Assembly (NCBI GenBank): GCA_945952175.1
Contig: CAMFHW010000082.1
Coordinates: 1 to 11,418 of the forward strand
Origin: an uncultured Phenylobacterium sp.
Lineage (GTDB): Bacteria > Pseudomonadota > Alphaproteobacteria > Caulobacterales > Caulobacteraceae
DNA: 11,418 bases
Direction of reading: 5' to 3'
Below the pieces are notes generated by a model, which was not told the DNA's origin, searched no databases, and saw nothing but the letters and a program-made list of their open reading frames with translations. The number at the start of each line of letters is the position of its first letter. Positions within the stretch are counted from its first letter, which is position 1. The position numbers and the translations under genes were made by a program. This document shows positions 1 to 6,391 of the stretch, one piece after another.

Positions 1-44
1 CACGTAAGGAGTCGTCGGCAGCGTCAGATGTGTATAAGAGACAG
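1..44 (+). other. Untrimmed Illumina Nextera adapter with i5 index (artefact, not genomic)
   Basis: Bases 12-44 match the 33-nt Nextera read-1 adapter: TCGTCGGCAGCGTC (12-25) followed by the 19-bp Tn5 mosaic end AGATGTGTATAAGAGACAG (26-44). Bases 4-11, GTAAGGAG, match the standard i5 index known as S505/N505, and bases 1-3, CAC, match the end of the P5 flow-cell oligo. The order P5 tail, index, read-1 adapter, insert is exactly that of a Nextera library molecule, so genomic sequence begins at base 45. This is library sequence left on a contig end and should not be annotated as a transposon or gene. Confidence 0.98.
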
Positions 45-604
45 CCCATGGCCCGGCCCGGCTCGTCGGAGAACGGATCGGCCGCGCCCATCGCCACGAA
101 CTGGGTGTACTGATCCGGATTGGCCTTGGCCCAGGCCTCGTCGCGGCGCGTGTCCGAGACGGGGATCAGATGCTTGGAGCGGGCCTCGCCCTTCAGGTGG
201 TCGATCTCGTGGAACGGGAACGACGCCCCGCCCGCCCCGCCCGGCGAGGTGCAGGCCAGGACCAGCCGCTTCACCCGGCCCGGATGGCGCAGCACCAGCT
301 CCTGGGCGACCATTCCGCCGAACGAGACCCCCACCACCAGCGCCTCGTCCCAGCCCTGGTCGGCCATCAGGGCCGCGGCGTCGTCGGCATAGTCGGCCAT
401 GCTGTAGGGCCGGTCGGGCTTCTCGGTGCGGCCGAGACCCCGCTGGTCGTAGGCGACCATGTCGAAGCTCTTGGTCAGCGGCCCGTCGAACACGTTGGGC
501 TTCACCCGCAGGTCGCCGCCGGTGCCGGAGATGAACAGCAGCGGCGGGCCTGAGCCGGCCCGTTCGAAATAGAGCTCGATCCCGTTGACCTGCGTGGTGG
601 GCAT
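45..604 (-). CDS. Alpha/beta hydrolase, 3' end missing
   Basis: This gene encodes an alpha/beta-hydrolase-fold enzyme; 186 codons are visible and the C-terminus is lost at the adapter junction (base 45). The N-terminus (MPTTQVNGIELYFERAGSG) opens like the enol-lactonase/epoxide-hydrolase group. SGTGGDLR (residues 26-33) lies where the oxyanion-hole loop belongs, and YDQRGLGRT (52-60) is typical of the fold. The nucleophile elbow is GVSFGG, with Ser94 the predicted nucleophile. The catalytic His, and probably the acid, would be in the missing part. The start ATG (604-602) overlaps the marR stop by one base (TGATG in the gene's sense), and a GGGGAG ribosome site lies 8 nt upstream inside marR, so the two are co-transcribed and probably translationally coupled. 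The fold is certain; the substrate cannot be told from the sequence. Confidence 0.9.
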
Positions 605-1062
605 CAGTCCGTCTCCCCCCGGGCGATGGCGGCCATCAGCCGTACGATCTCGGCGCGGTCCTGCGGCGAGAGCCTCGCCAGCATCCGCCGCGAATTGTCC
701 AGTTGGCCGTCCCGGAGCCGCTCGGTTAGGGCGAGGCCGTCGGCGGTCAGGGCCACCACCATCACGCGGCGGTCGCTGGCGTGGCGGCTCCGCGCGATCA
801 GACCGCGCGCTTCCAGCCGGTCGAGGGCGGAGGAGATGGTGGAGTCTGGCGCCCCGAGGCTCTGGGCCACGCCGCGCACCGTCCAGTCCCCGGGCCCGGC
901 GACGATGTTCAGCAGGGCCGCGTCGTTGATGTGCAGGTCGGCATAGGCGCTGCCGGCCAGCATGCCGGGTTCCAACTTGAACTGGCGCATCAAGGCGCCG
1001 ACGGCGTCGGTCAGGGCCTGGACCTGGCTTTCGTCGACCGGTTCGGCGGGGCTGCGAGTCAT
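604..1062 (-). CDS. MarR-family transcriptional regulator
   Basis: This 152-residue protein has the length and layout of a MarR-type winged-helix repressor, which binds DNA as a dimer and releases it on binding a small ligand. Residues 48-90 hold the helix-turn-helix: WTVRGVAQSLG, then APDSTISSALDRLEARGLI with the recognition helix around 73-84. The wing follows at 91-105 with the family signature of a basic DRR-type hairpin (RSRHASDRRV). An in-frame TAG lies 15 nt upstream, so ATG at 1062 is the first possible start; no strong ribosome site precedes it. It is divergent from the aldo/keto reductase and SDR genes and upstream of the hydrolase. The palindrome at 1128-1142 is the likely operator, so I infer control of its own operon, the divergent one, or both. 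The ligand is unknown. Confidence 0.93.
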   Translation of the reverse strand: MTRSPAEPVDESQVQALTDAVGALMRQFKLEPGMLAGSAYADLHINDAALLNIVAGPGDWTVRGVAQSLGAPDSTISSALDRLEARGLIARSRHASDRRVMVVALTADGLALTERLRDGQLDNSRRMLARLSPQDRAEIVRLMAAIARGETD

Positions 1063-1101
1063 GGAAGTCCGAACCTAGTGCGCCGGATCGGGCCTGTCTC
1101 C

Positions 1102-1129
1102 TTGACAGGAATTCCGAAAGGCGGATATT
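1102..1129 (+). promoter_or_regulatory. Candidate promoter for the aldo/keto reductase-SDR operon
   Basis: TTGACA (1102-1107) is a perfect -35 consensus. With a 16-bp spacer, GATATT (1124-1129) could be a -10 box with four of six consensus bases. The -10 runs into the left arm of the palindrome at 1128-1142, which places a bound repressor on the expected transcription start. The -35 is clear; the -10 is weak and the whole call is an inference. Confidence 0.45.
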
Positions 1130-1145
1130 CCGATTATCGGAACAT
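1125..1145. promoter_or_regulatory. Probable MarR operator palindrome
   Basis: TTCCGAT-T-ATCGGAA (1128-1142) is a perfect inverted repeat with 7-bp arms around one central base. Allowing one mismatched pair, symmetry extends to 1125-1145. It sits between the divergent marR and aldo/keto reductase genes, overlapping the proposed -10 box. A further half-site, ATTCCGA, occurs in direct orientation at 1111-1117, and a looser one (TCCGAAC) at 1068-1074 next to the marR start. Size and symmetry suit a MarR dimer. That MarR binds here is inferred from position. Confidence 0.65.
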
Positions 1146-1164
1146 ATCGCGGGAGACCGCCGTC

Positions 1165-2136
1165 GTGAAGACCGCATCGCTCGGCCCTCTGGGAAACGTC
1201 AGCCGCCTCACCCTCGGCGGCGGCGGGATCGGCTTGATCTGGGGCCCGACCAGCCGCGACGAGGCGATCGCCACCCTTCACGCCGCCGTCGACGCCGGCA
1301 TCGACCTGATCGACACCGCGCCCATGTACGGCTCCTGCGAGGAGATCGTCGGCGAGGCCTTCGGCGGGACCCTGCCGGCCGGCGTGCGGATCACCACCAA
1401 GCACCAGCTCGGCGAACCCGGGCCCGGCGAGGTCTTCGCGCGCCTCGAAGCCTCCCTCGACGCCACCCTGGCCAAGATGCGCCTCGACCGGGTCGACCTG
1501 ATGTTCCTGCATTCGAATATCGCGCCCGACGGCTACGCCTACGCCCATGGCGACCAGCACCGGGCCGGCTTCTCGACGCCCTGGTCGGTCTATGAGGGCG
1601 AACTGATCCCGGCCTTCGAGCGGCTGAAGGCCCAGGGACGGATCGGCGCTTGGGGGATCACCGGCATCGGCGTGCCGCAGACGATCAAGCAGGCCCTGGC
1701 GCACGAGGGGAAGCCGGCCGTCGCCCAGGTGATCGCCAACCTCATGGACTCCGCCGGCGGCATCCGCCGCTTCGCCGAGCCGGCCGCCCCGCGCGAGATC
1801 CTGTCCGTCGCCAAGGCGGAGGGCGTCGGCGTGATGGGCATCCGCGCGGTCCAGGCCGGCGCGCTGACCGCCGCCATCGACCGGCCGTTGTCGCCCAACC
1901 ATCCCGACAGCCGCGACTACGAGCGCGCCGCACCCTTCCGCGCCCTTTGCAAAGCCTGGGGCGAGGATCCGGCGATCGTCGCCCATCGCTATGCGCTCGG
2001 CGTCCCCGGCGTCGACACCCTCGTCCTCGGGGTCAAGAACCGCGACGAGCTCGCCCAGTGCGTGGCCGCCGAGGCCGCCGGCCCGCTCGGCCCCGACCAC
2101 CTCGACCAGATCGAACAGCTAGGATTGCGCGCATGA
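1165..2136 (+). CDS. Aldo/keto reductase family oxidoreductase
   Basis: This is an NADPH-dependent oxidoreductase of the aldo/keto reductase superfamily, a TIM-barrel fold, predicted to act on aldehydes, ketones or aldoses in the cytoplasm. The full catalytic tetrad is visible: Asp50 and Tyr55 in IDTAPMYG, Lys79 in TTKHQLG and His116 in LMFLHSN. The C-terminal motif VDTLVLGVKNRDEL is the usual nucleotide-phosphate-binding region. The length of 323 residues is normal. I chose GTG at 1165: homology starts right after it (VKTASLGPLG), and GGGAG at 1151-1155 lies 9 nt upstream. Longer in-frame starts would run through the promoter and into the opposing marR gene. Its stop overlaps the next gene's start (ATGA, 2133-2136), so it forms a coupled operon with the SDR. 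The substrate is not predictable. Confidence 0.92.
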   Translation: MKTASLGPLGNVSRLTLGGGGIGLIWGPTSRDEAIATLHAAVDAGIDLIDTAPMYGSCEEIVGEAFGGTLPAGVRITTKHQLGEPGPGEVFARLEASLDATLAKMRLDRVDLMFLHSNIAPDGYAYAHGDQHRAGFSTPWSVYEGELIPAFERLKAQGRIGAWGITGIGVPQTIKQALAHEGKPAVAQVIANLMDSAGGIRRFAEPAAPREILSVAKAEGVGVMGIRAVQAGALTAAIDRPLSPNHPDSRDYERAAPFRALCKAWGEDPAIVAHRYALGVPGVDTLVLGVKNRDELAQCVAAEAAGPLGPDHLDQIEQLGLRA

Positions 2137-2981
2137 AGAGCTTCGTCGTCACGGGCGTCTCCACCGGGATCGGCTGGGGGATCACCAAGGTCCTGATCGG
2201 CCAGGGCTTCCGGGTCTTCGGCAGCGTGCGCAAGCAGGCCGACGCCGACCGCCTGAAGCAGGAGTTCGGCGACCGGTTCGAACCGCTGATCTTCGACGTC
2301 ACCGACGAGGCGGCGGTCCACGCCGAGGCCGTGCGGATGGCCGGGATGCTCGGCGGCGAAACCCTCGCGGGCCTGGTGAACAACGCCGGCGTCGCGGTGG
2401 CCGGGCCACTGCTTCACCTGCCTGTGGCCGAGTTCCGCCACCAGATCGAGGTCAACCTAACCGGGGTGGTGATCGTCACCCAGGCCTTCGCGCCGCTGCT
2501 GGCGCCGGGCGCCGACCGCAAGGGCGCGCCCGGCCGGATCGTCAACATCAGCTCGGTGGCCGGCAAGAACGCCACCCCGTTCGTCGCGCCCTACGGGGCC
2601 TCGAAGTTCGCGCTGGAGGGCCTGTCGGAGGCGCTGCGCCGCGAGCTCCTGCTGCTCGGCGTCGACGTGATCGTGGTCGCGCCCGGCGCGGTGGCGACCC
2701 CGATCTGGGGCAAGGCCAAGGACGAGGACATCGAGCCCTATCGCGGTACGGTGTTCTTCCCGGCCCTGGAGAAGGTCCAGGCCTATATGCAGGGCCTCGG
2801 CAAGACCGGCCTGCCGCCCGAGACCCTGGGCGAAGCGGTCGCCAAGGCGCTCACTACCCCGAACCCCAAGGTCCGCTACACGGTCACGCCCAACCCGGTG
2901 CAGCAGTTCATGCTCGCCAACCTGCCGCGGCGCGTGGTCGACCGCATGCTGGGCGGCCGCCTGGGCCTGCTGCCGAGCTAG
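2133..2981 (+). CDS. Short-chain dehydrogenase/reductase (SDR)
   Basis: This 282-residue protein is a classical SDR with a Rossmann fold that uses NAD(P)H to oxidise or reduce alcohols and ketones. Visible motifs are the dinucleotide-binding TGVSTGIG (residues 7-14), the acidic DV (55-56), NNAG (83-86), VNLTG with Asn108, Ser141 in VNISSVAG, and the YGASK active site with Tyr154 and Lys158; the tetrad is complete. The C-terminal extension (about 190-282) is longer than in minimal SDRs and resembles the retinol/steroid dehydrogenase-like group. The ATG at 2133 overlaps the upstream stop by 4 bp and has AGGA at 2121-2124, 8 nt upstream. Co-transcription with the aldo/keto reductase suggests two reductive steps on related substrates, an inference. 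Its TAG stop shares a CTAG with the convergent thioesterase. Confidence 0.93.
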   Translation: MKSFVVTGVSTGIGWGITKVLIGQGFRVFGSVRKQADADRLKQEFGDRFEPLIFDVTDEAAVHAEAVRMAGMLGGETLAGLVNNAGVAVAGPLLHLPVAEFRHQIEVNLTGVVIVTQAFAPLLAPGADRKGAPGRIVNISSVAGKNATPFVAPYGASKFALEGLSEALRRELLLLGVDVIVVAPGAVATPIWGKAKDEDIEPYRGTVFFPALEKVQAYMQGLGKTGLPPETLGEAVAKALTTPNPKVRYTVTPNPVQQFMLANLPRRVVDRMLGGRLGLLPS

Positions 2982-3433
2982 GTCTCGACGGCGAGGTTCG
3001 CGAAGGCGGTCATCTTCGGCGTCGTCACCTGCTGGGCGCTGGCGCGGGCGATCAGCTCGCCGTCCGGGCGGCGGAAGTCGGCCTCGACCGTGATCAGCTG
3101 GCGTGTGGCCGCCGTGACCCGCGCCTCGATCGTCAGCGGGTGGGCGCGGCCGACCTTCACGAACTGCATGTGCAGATTCACCGTCCGGAAATGGACGTCG
3201 TCCGCCACGGCCGTCATGGCGGCGAAAGCCAGGACCTGGTCGGCCAGGGCGGCGAGATAGCCGCCGAACAGGCTGCCGTCGCCGTTCAACAGGCTGGGGT
3301 GCGGCGTCCAGCTCTTGCGCACCCAGCCGGGGCCCCAGGCGTCGATCAACCCCATCCCTAGGGTCTCGACCACCGGTGGCCGCGTCGCGTCCGGTTTCAG
3401 GATCTCGTCCAGCCGTTCCGTCGCCCAGGTCAT
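2978..3433 (-). CDS. PaaI-like hotdog-fold thioesterase
   Basis: This 151-residue protein is a probable acyl-CoA thioesterase of the PaaI/4-hydroxybenzoyl-CoA type, releasing CoA and a free acid. The central hotdog helix is visible as NGDGSLFGGYLAALADQVLAF (about 50-70), with Asp65 in the position of the catalytic acid of PaaI-like enzymes. Beta strands with VNLHMQFVKVGR (85-96) and the C-terminal RASAQQVTT (130-138) follow the family pattern. The start at 3433 is preceded by GGAGAG (3445-3440 on the minus strand) at 6 nt. It is divergent from the TetR gene with a perfect palindrome between them, so TetR control is likely. It ends tail-to-tail with the SDR, sharing CTAG. The acyl substrate is unknown. 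Confidence 0.85.
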   Translation of the reverse strand: MTWATERLDEILKPDATRPPVVETLGMGLIDAWGPGWVRKSWTPHPSLLNGDGSLFGGYLAALADQVLAFAAMTAVADDVHFRTVNLHMQFVKVGRAHPLTIEARVTAATRQLITVEADFRRPDGELIARASAQQVTTPKMTAFANLAVET

Positions 3434-3460
3434 GCATCGCTCTCCGATGTCCGGCCCTCA

Positions 3461-3483
3461 AAATCCGAGCTAAGCTCGGATTT
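3461..3483. promoter_or_regulatory. Perfect 23-bp palindrome, probable TetR operator
   Basis: AAATCCGAGCT (3461-3471) and AGCTCGGATTT (3473-3483) are exact reverse complements around a single A at 3472. The next flanking pair does not match, so the palindrome ends there. It lies in the 81-bp gap between the divergent thioesterase and TetR genes, 28 bp from the thioesterase start and 32 bp from the tetR ATG. Because both genes read away from it, a terminator is unlikely, while autoregulatory TetR operators are usually placed exactly like this. Binding by the neighbouring TetR is inferred. Confidence 0.8.
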
Positions 3484-3499
3484 GTGGACTCGCGTTTCG

Positions 3500-3504
3500 A
3501 GGAG
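3500..3504 (+). promoter_or_regulatory. Ribosome binding site that sets the tetR start
   Basis: AGGAG at 3500-3504 lies 10 nt before ATG at 3515. A longer reading from TTG at 3482 would begin inside the operator palindrome and lacks any such site, so ATG 3515 is preferred. Confidence 0.7.
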
Positions 3505-3514
3505 CAGCGTCCGG

Positions 3515-4078
3515 ATGCCGACCAACCTCCGCCGCCAGCCGCGCCAGGCTCGAGCGCGCGCCACCCGCGCGGCGATCTTCGAGGCGACGACTCGGATTCT
3601 GGAGACCGAGGGCGAGGCCCGGCTCAACACCAACCGCATCGCCGAGGTGGCCGGGGTCAGCGTCGGCACGCTCTACCAGTACTTCGGCTCCAAGCAGGCG
3701 ATCCTCTCGGCCATGGCGCTGGAGGAAAATGTCCGCGTGCGCGAACGCATCTCGGCGGGCATGGCGCAGGGCGAGGCCTCGCCCATCCGCCTTGCGATCC
3801 GCGCCCAGATCGCCGCCATGGAGGGCCGCCCCGCCACCCGCCGCGCCGCGCTCACTGCGATCATGGCGGAGGAGGGCGTCGACGGCATGGCGCGCGAGAC
3901 CCGCGAGACCGGCCGCCTCCTGCCGCCGCTGGAGGAAAAGTTCGACGCCTTCGTCCTGACCCGCGCGGTCAACGGGGTGATCCGCGCCGCCGTGCTGGAG
4001 GGCTCGCCCTTCCTGGCCGATCCGCGCCTGGAGGACGCCCTGGTCCGGATGGTCGAGGCCTATCGCGCGGCCACCTAG
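3515..4078 (+). CDS. TetR/AcrR-family transcriptional regulator
   Basis: This 187-residue protein is a TetR-type repressor: an N-terminal DNA-binding domain and a helical ligand-binding domain that dimerises. The basic N-terminus (RRQPRQARARATR) leads into helix 1 (AIFEATTRILETEG, 20-33). The helix-turn-helix follows at about 38-65: LNTNRIAEVAGVSVGTLYQYF, ending in the GSKQAIL that closes the family's conserved block. Residues 70-187 diverge, as usual for the ligand domain. The perfect palindrome just upstream is the likely operator, so autoregulation and control of the divergent thioesterase are expected; an acyl-CoA or fatty acid signal would fit the neighbour but is speculation. Its TAG stop shares CTAG with the convergent cupin gene. 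Confidence 0.93.
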   Translation: MPTNLRRQPRQARARATRAAIFEATTRILETEGEARLNTNRIAEVAGVSVGTLYQYFGSKQAILSAMALEENVRVRERISAGMAQGEASPIRLAIRAQIAAMEGRPATRRAALTAIMAEEGVDGMARETRETGRLLPPLEEKFDAFVLTRAVNGVIRAAVLEGSPFLADPRLEDALVRMVEAYRAAT

Positions 4079-4545
4079 GCCTTGTGGGTCGGGTCGATCC
4101 AGGGAACGCCGGTGGGCTTCTCGACCGGCTCGATGTCCAGGTTCACCACCACGGCGTCGGAATCGCTGCGCACCAGCACGCATTCCAGGGTCTCGTCGCT
4201 GGAGGCGTTGATCTCCTGGTGCGGCACGAAGGGCGGCACATAGATGAAGTCGCCCGGCCCGGCCTCGGCGGTGAATTCCAGCCGCTCGCCCCAGCGCATC
4301 CGCGCGCGGCCGCGCACCACGTAGATCACGCTCTCCAGCGGCCCGTGGTGGTGCGCGCCGGTCTTGGCGTCGGCGTGGATATGCACCGTGCCGGCCCACA
4401 GCTTGCGCGCCCCGACCCGGGCGAAGTCGATCGCCGCCGCGCGGTTCATGCCCGGCGTCTGGGCCGTGTTCGTGTCGAGCTGGTCGCCGGGAATGACGCG
4501 CACGCCCGTGTGCTTCCAGCCGTCTTCCGGAACCTCGTCGGACAT
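4075..4545 (-). CDS. Single-domain cupin protein
   Basis: This 156-residue protein is a small beta-barrel cupin with a complete metal site. Motif 1 is GAHHHGPLESVIYVVRG (63-79), giving probable ligands His65, His67 and Glu71. Motif 2 is GDFIYVPPFVPHQEIN (98-113), with His109 as the fourth ligand and Asn113 at the usual end; the glycine common in this motif is Phe106 here. Such proteins may be dioxygenases, isomerases or sensors, and I cannot choose among these. AGGAGG (4556-4551 on the minus strand) lies 5 nt before the ATG, a consensus ribosome site, suggesting strong translation. It is divergent from the RTX protease across 151 bp and convergent with tetR. A functional link to the protease is not evident. 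Confidence 0.88.
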   Translation of the reverse strand: MSDEVPEDGWKHTGVRVIPGDQLDTNTAQTPGMNRAAAIDFARVGARKLWAGTVHIHADAKTGAHHHGPLESVIYVVRGRARMRWGERLEFTAEAGPGDFIYVPPFVPHQEINASSDETLECVLVRSDSDAVVVNLDIEPVEKPTGVPWIDPTHKA

Positions 4546-4696
4546 GGTCGCCTCCTCGCCGGCCGATTGAGGCCCCAGACCGGCCGCCCGCGCAAGTCGC
4601 CCGCTGCGACGTCCGCGCGCGAACGGCCACGCTTGTTCGCCGGTGACGTGTATTCTAGGACTTTGTTAGGGACGATCGGAGTGCAGTAGTAACGCC
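4546..4696. other. Intergenic region between divergent cupin and RTX protease genes
   Basis: This 151-bp spacer must hold the promoters of both flanking genes. Apart from the cupin ribosome site (4551-4556), I see no convincing -35/-10 pair and no palindrome comparable to the two operators to the left. The stretch 4650-4672 is AT-richer than its surroundings and is the most promoter-like part for the protease. GGAG at 4678-4681 lies 15 nt before the protease ATG, too far to be a good ribosome site. Confidence 0.5.
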
Positions 4697-6388
4697 ATGA
4701 GCGCCGAGTCCGGATTCGATCCCTATCCCACCCTGTCCGCCGCTGAAATCGGCGACGGCTTCCAGGCCTATCTCAACGCCGATGCGCGCACCGGGACGGC
4801 CGACAACGGCAAGCTGAGCCTGACCATCGACCAGGCGGCCAGCCGGCTGACCGGCGACGAACCCGGCTGGGGCGGCGTGCTCGGCCAGGCCGCGACGGTG
4901 ACCTACGCCTTCCGCGCCACGGCCCCGACCACCATGCCGTCCGACACCGGCGGCTTCAGCCAGTTCAGCCCCGCCCAGATCACCCAGGCCGAACTCGCCC
5001 TGAAGGCCTGGTCCGACGTGGCCAACATCACCTTCGTGCGGGTTGGGTCGGGCACGACCGGCGACGCGGCCTATTCCAACAACGCCACGATCCTGTTCGG
5101 GAACTATTCGACCGGCGAAGACGGTTCGTCGGCCTTCGGCTATTTTCCGGGCTCGCGCAGCGCCGCCTCCTCGGCCGGCGACGTCTGGGTCAACTCGACG
5201 CTCAGCTACAACGCCGCGCCCAATGTCGGGAACTATGGCGGCCAGGTCCTGGTGCACGAGCTTGGCCACGCCATCGGCCTGCAGCACCCCTCCGACTACA
5301 ACGCCTCGGCGGACGCCAGCTTCACCTACGCGGCCGACGCCAGCTATTACGAGGACAGCCGCCAGTACACGGTGATGAGCTATTTCGGCGGCTTCAACAC
5401 CGGCGCCAACCTGCCCGGCTATTCCGCCGCCCCGCTGCTCGACGACATCGCCGCGGCGCAGGAGGAATACGGGGCCAACATGACCACCCGGACCGGCGAC
5501 ACGGTCTACGGGTTCCACTCCACCGCCGACCGGCCCTGGTATTCGCTGACCACCTCGTCCAGCCCCGCCCAGTTCGCCGTTTGGGACGCGGGCGGCAACG
5601 ACACCCTCGACTTCTCCGGCTACAGCAACCGCCAGAACATCGACCTGCGCCCGGGCTTCTTCTCCGACGTCGGCGGCTGGACCGGCAATGTCGTCATCGC
5701 CAAGGGCGCCGACATCGAGAACGCCATCGGCGGCACGGGCGCCGACAGCATCACCGGCAATGCGCTGAACAACAATCTTCAGGGCAATGGCGGCAACGAC
5801 ACCATGATGGGCGGGGCCGGCGACGACACGATCATCGACGTCTCCGGCTCCAACTACATCCGCGGCGAGGACGGCAACGATTCCATCCAGGGCGGGTCGG
5901 GCTTCGACGACATCAACGGCAACGCCGGCGACGACACCATCCACGGCGGCGAGGGCGACGACTGGGCGGTGGGCGGCAAGGGCAATGACCTGCTCTACGG
6001 CGATGGCGGCAACGACATCGTCTACGGCAATATGGGCGACGACACCTGCTATGGCGGCCCGGGCGACGACACGGTCCGCGGCGGCCAGGGCAACGACGTC
6101 CTGTATGGTGGCGACGGCAACGACTGGATCTCCGGGGACCTGGGCGACGACACCATCTGGGGCGGCGCGGGCGCCGACACCTTCCACACCTCGGCCGGCT
6201 CCGGCATCGACCGCATCATGGACTTCAGCCAGGCCCAGGGCGACCGCATCCAGCTCGACCCCGGCCAGACCTATACGGTCAGCCAGATCGGCGCCGACAC
6301 CGTGGTCGACCTCGGCGGCGGAACCCAGGTGATCCTGGTCGGCGTTCAGATGTCCACCCTGACCTCAGGGTGGATCTTCAACGCATAG
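4697..6388 (+). CDS. Serralysin-like RTX zinc metalloprotease (peptidase family M10B)
   Basis: This 563-residue protein is a secreted metzincin protease. There is no Sec signal peptide, as expected for type I secretion from a C-terminal signal. Residues 41-60 resemble the serralysin propeptide junction, and the catalytic domain covers about 65-270. The zinc motif HELGHAIGLQHP is at 187-198 (His187, His191, His197 as ligands, Glu188 as base). The Met-turn is VMSYF, with Met227 and the extra zinc ligand Tyr229. Seventeen in-register RTX nonapeptides at 345-497 form the calcium-binding beta-roll, followed by the secretion domain (498-563, DRIMDFSQAQGDRIQL). One cysteine, Cys451, is present, unusual for RTX exoproteins. 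No ABC transporter, membrane-fusion protein or protease inhibitor gene is in the window. Its stop is 3 bp from that of the convergent CoA-transferase. Confidence 0.96.
   Translation: MSAESGFDPYPTLSAAEIGDGFQAYLNADARTGTADNGKLSLTIDQAASRLTGDEPGWGGVLGQAATVTYAFRATAPTTMPSDTGGFSQFSPAQITQAELALKAWSDVANITFVRVGSGTTGDAAYSNNATILFGNYSTGEDGSSAFGYFPGSRSAASSAGDVWVNSTLSYNAAPNVGNYGGQVLVHELGHAIGLQHPSDYNASADASFTYAADASYYEDSRQYTVMSYFGGFNTGANLPGYSAAPLLDDIAAAQEEYGANMTTRTGDTVYGFHSTADRPWYSLTTSSSPAQFAVWDAGGNDTLDFSGYSNRQNIDLRPGFFSDVGGWTGNVVIAKGADIENAIGGTGADSITGNALNNNLQGNGGNDTMMGGAGDDTIIDVSGSNYIRGEDGNDSIQGGSGFDDINGNAGDDTIHGGEGDDWAVGGKGNDLLYGDGGNDIVYGNMGDDTCYGGPGDDTVRGGQGNDVLYGGDGNDWISGDLGDDTIWGGAGADTFHTSAGSGIDRIMDFSQAQGDRIQLDPGQTYTVSQIGADTVVDLGGGTQVILVGVQMSTLTSGWIFNA
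5729..6187 (+). repeat. 17 tandem 27-bp units coding RTX nonapeptides
   Basis: The units encode nine-residue blocks of the form GGxGxDxUx with no register break. Typical units are GGAGDDTII (372-380) and GGQGNDVLY (462-470). Units 2 (GNALNNNLQ), 5 (DVSGSNYIR) and 7 (GGSGFDDIN) are degenerate and probably bind calcium weakly or not at all. The DNA reuses GGC-AAC-GAC and GGC-GAC-GAC blocks but has diverged at synonymous sites, so this is an old protein-level repeat rather than a recent expansion. Confidence 0.95.
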
Positions 6389-6391
6389 GGC

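Noticed and set aside
26..44. Tn5/IS50 mosaic end as a transposon terminus
   Set aside because: The 19-bp mosaic end is joined to Illumina adapter and index sequence, so it comes from library tagmentation, not a resident element.
28..534. Forward 168-codon ORF starting MCIRDSPWPG
   Set aside because: It starts inside the Nextera adapter and runs antisense to the alpha/beta hydrolase; its Arg/Pro-rich composition is typical of a GC-rich shadow frame.
781..1164. Longer aldo/keto reductase start upstream of GTG 1165
   Set aside because: It would code through marR antisense and the operator/promoter; homology begins only at 1165.
1650..2132. Longer SDR reading frame starting inside the aldo/keto reductase gene
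   Set aside because: The upstream part is Arg/Pro-rich shadow sequence; the Rossmann fold starts at ATG 2133 with a ribosome site.
4655..6187. 510-codon antisense ORF across the RTX protease with Val/Ala repeats
   Set aside because: The periodic pattern is the reverse complement of Gly/Asp RTX codons. It has no recognisable domain, and the forward frame has unmistakable catalytic motifs.
5729..6187. Tandem repeats as a CRISPR array or minisatellite
   Set aside because: The 27-bp periodicity keeps the reading frame and encodes RTX nonapeptides; there are no unique spacers or identical repeats.
6389..6391. Bidirectional terminator between the RTX protease and CoA-transferase
   Set aside because: Only 3 bp separate the stops, and I found no stem-loop followed by a T-run on either strand nearby.
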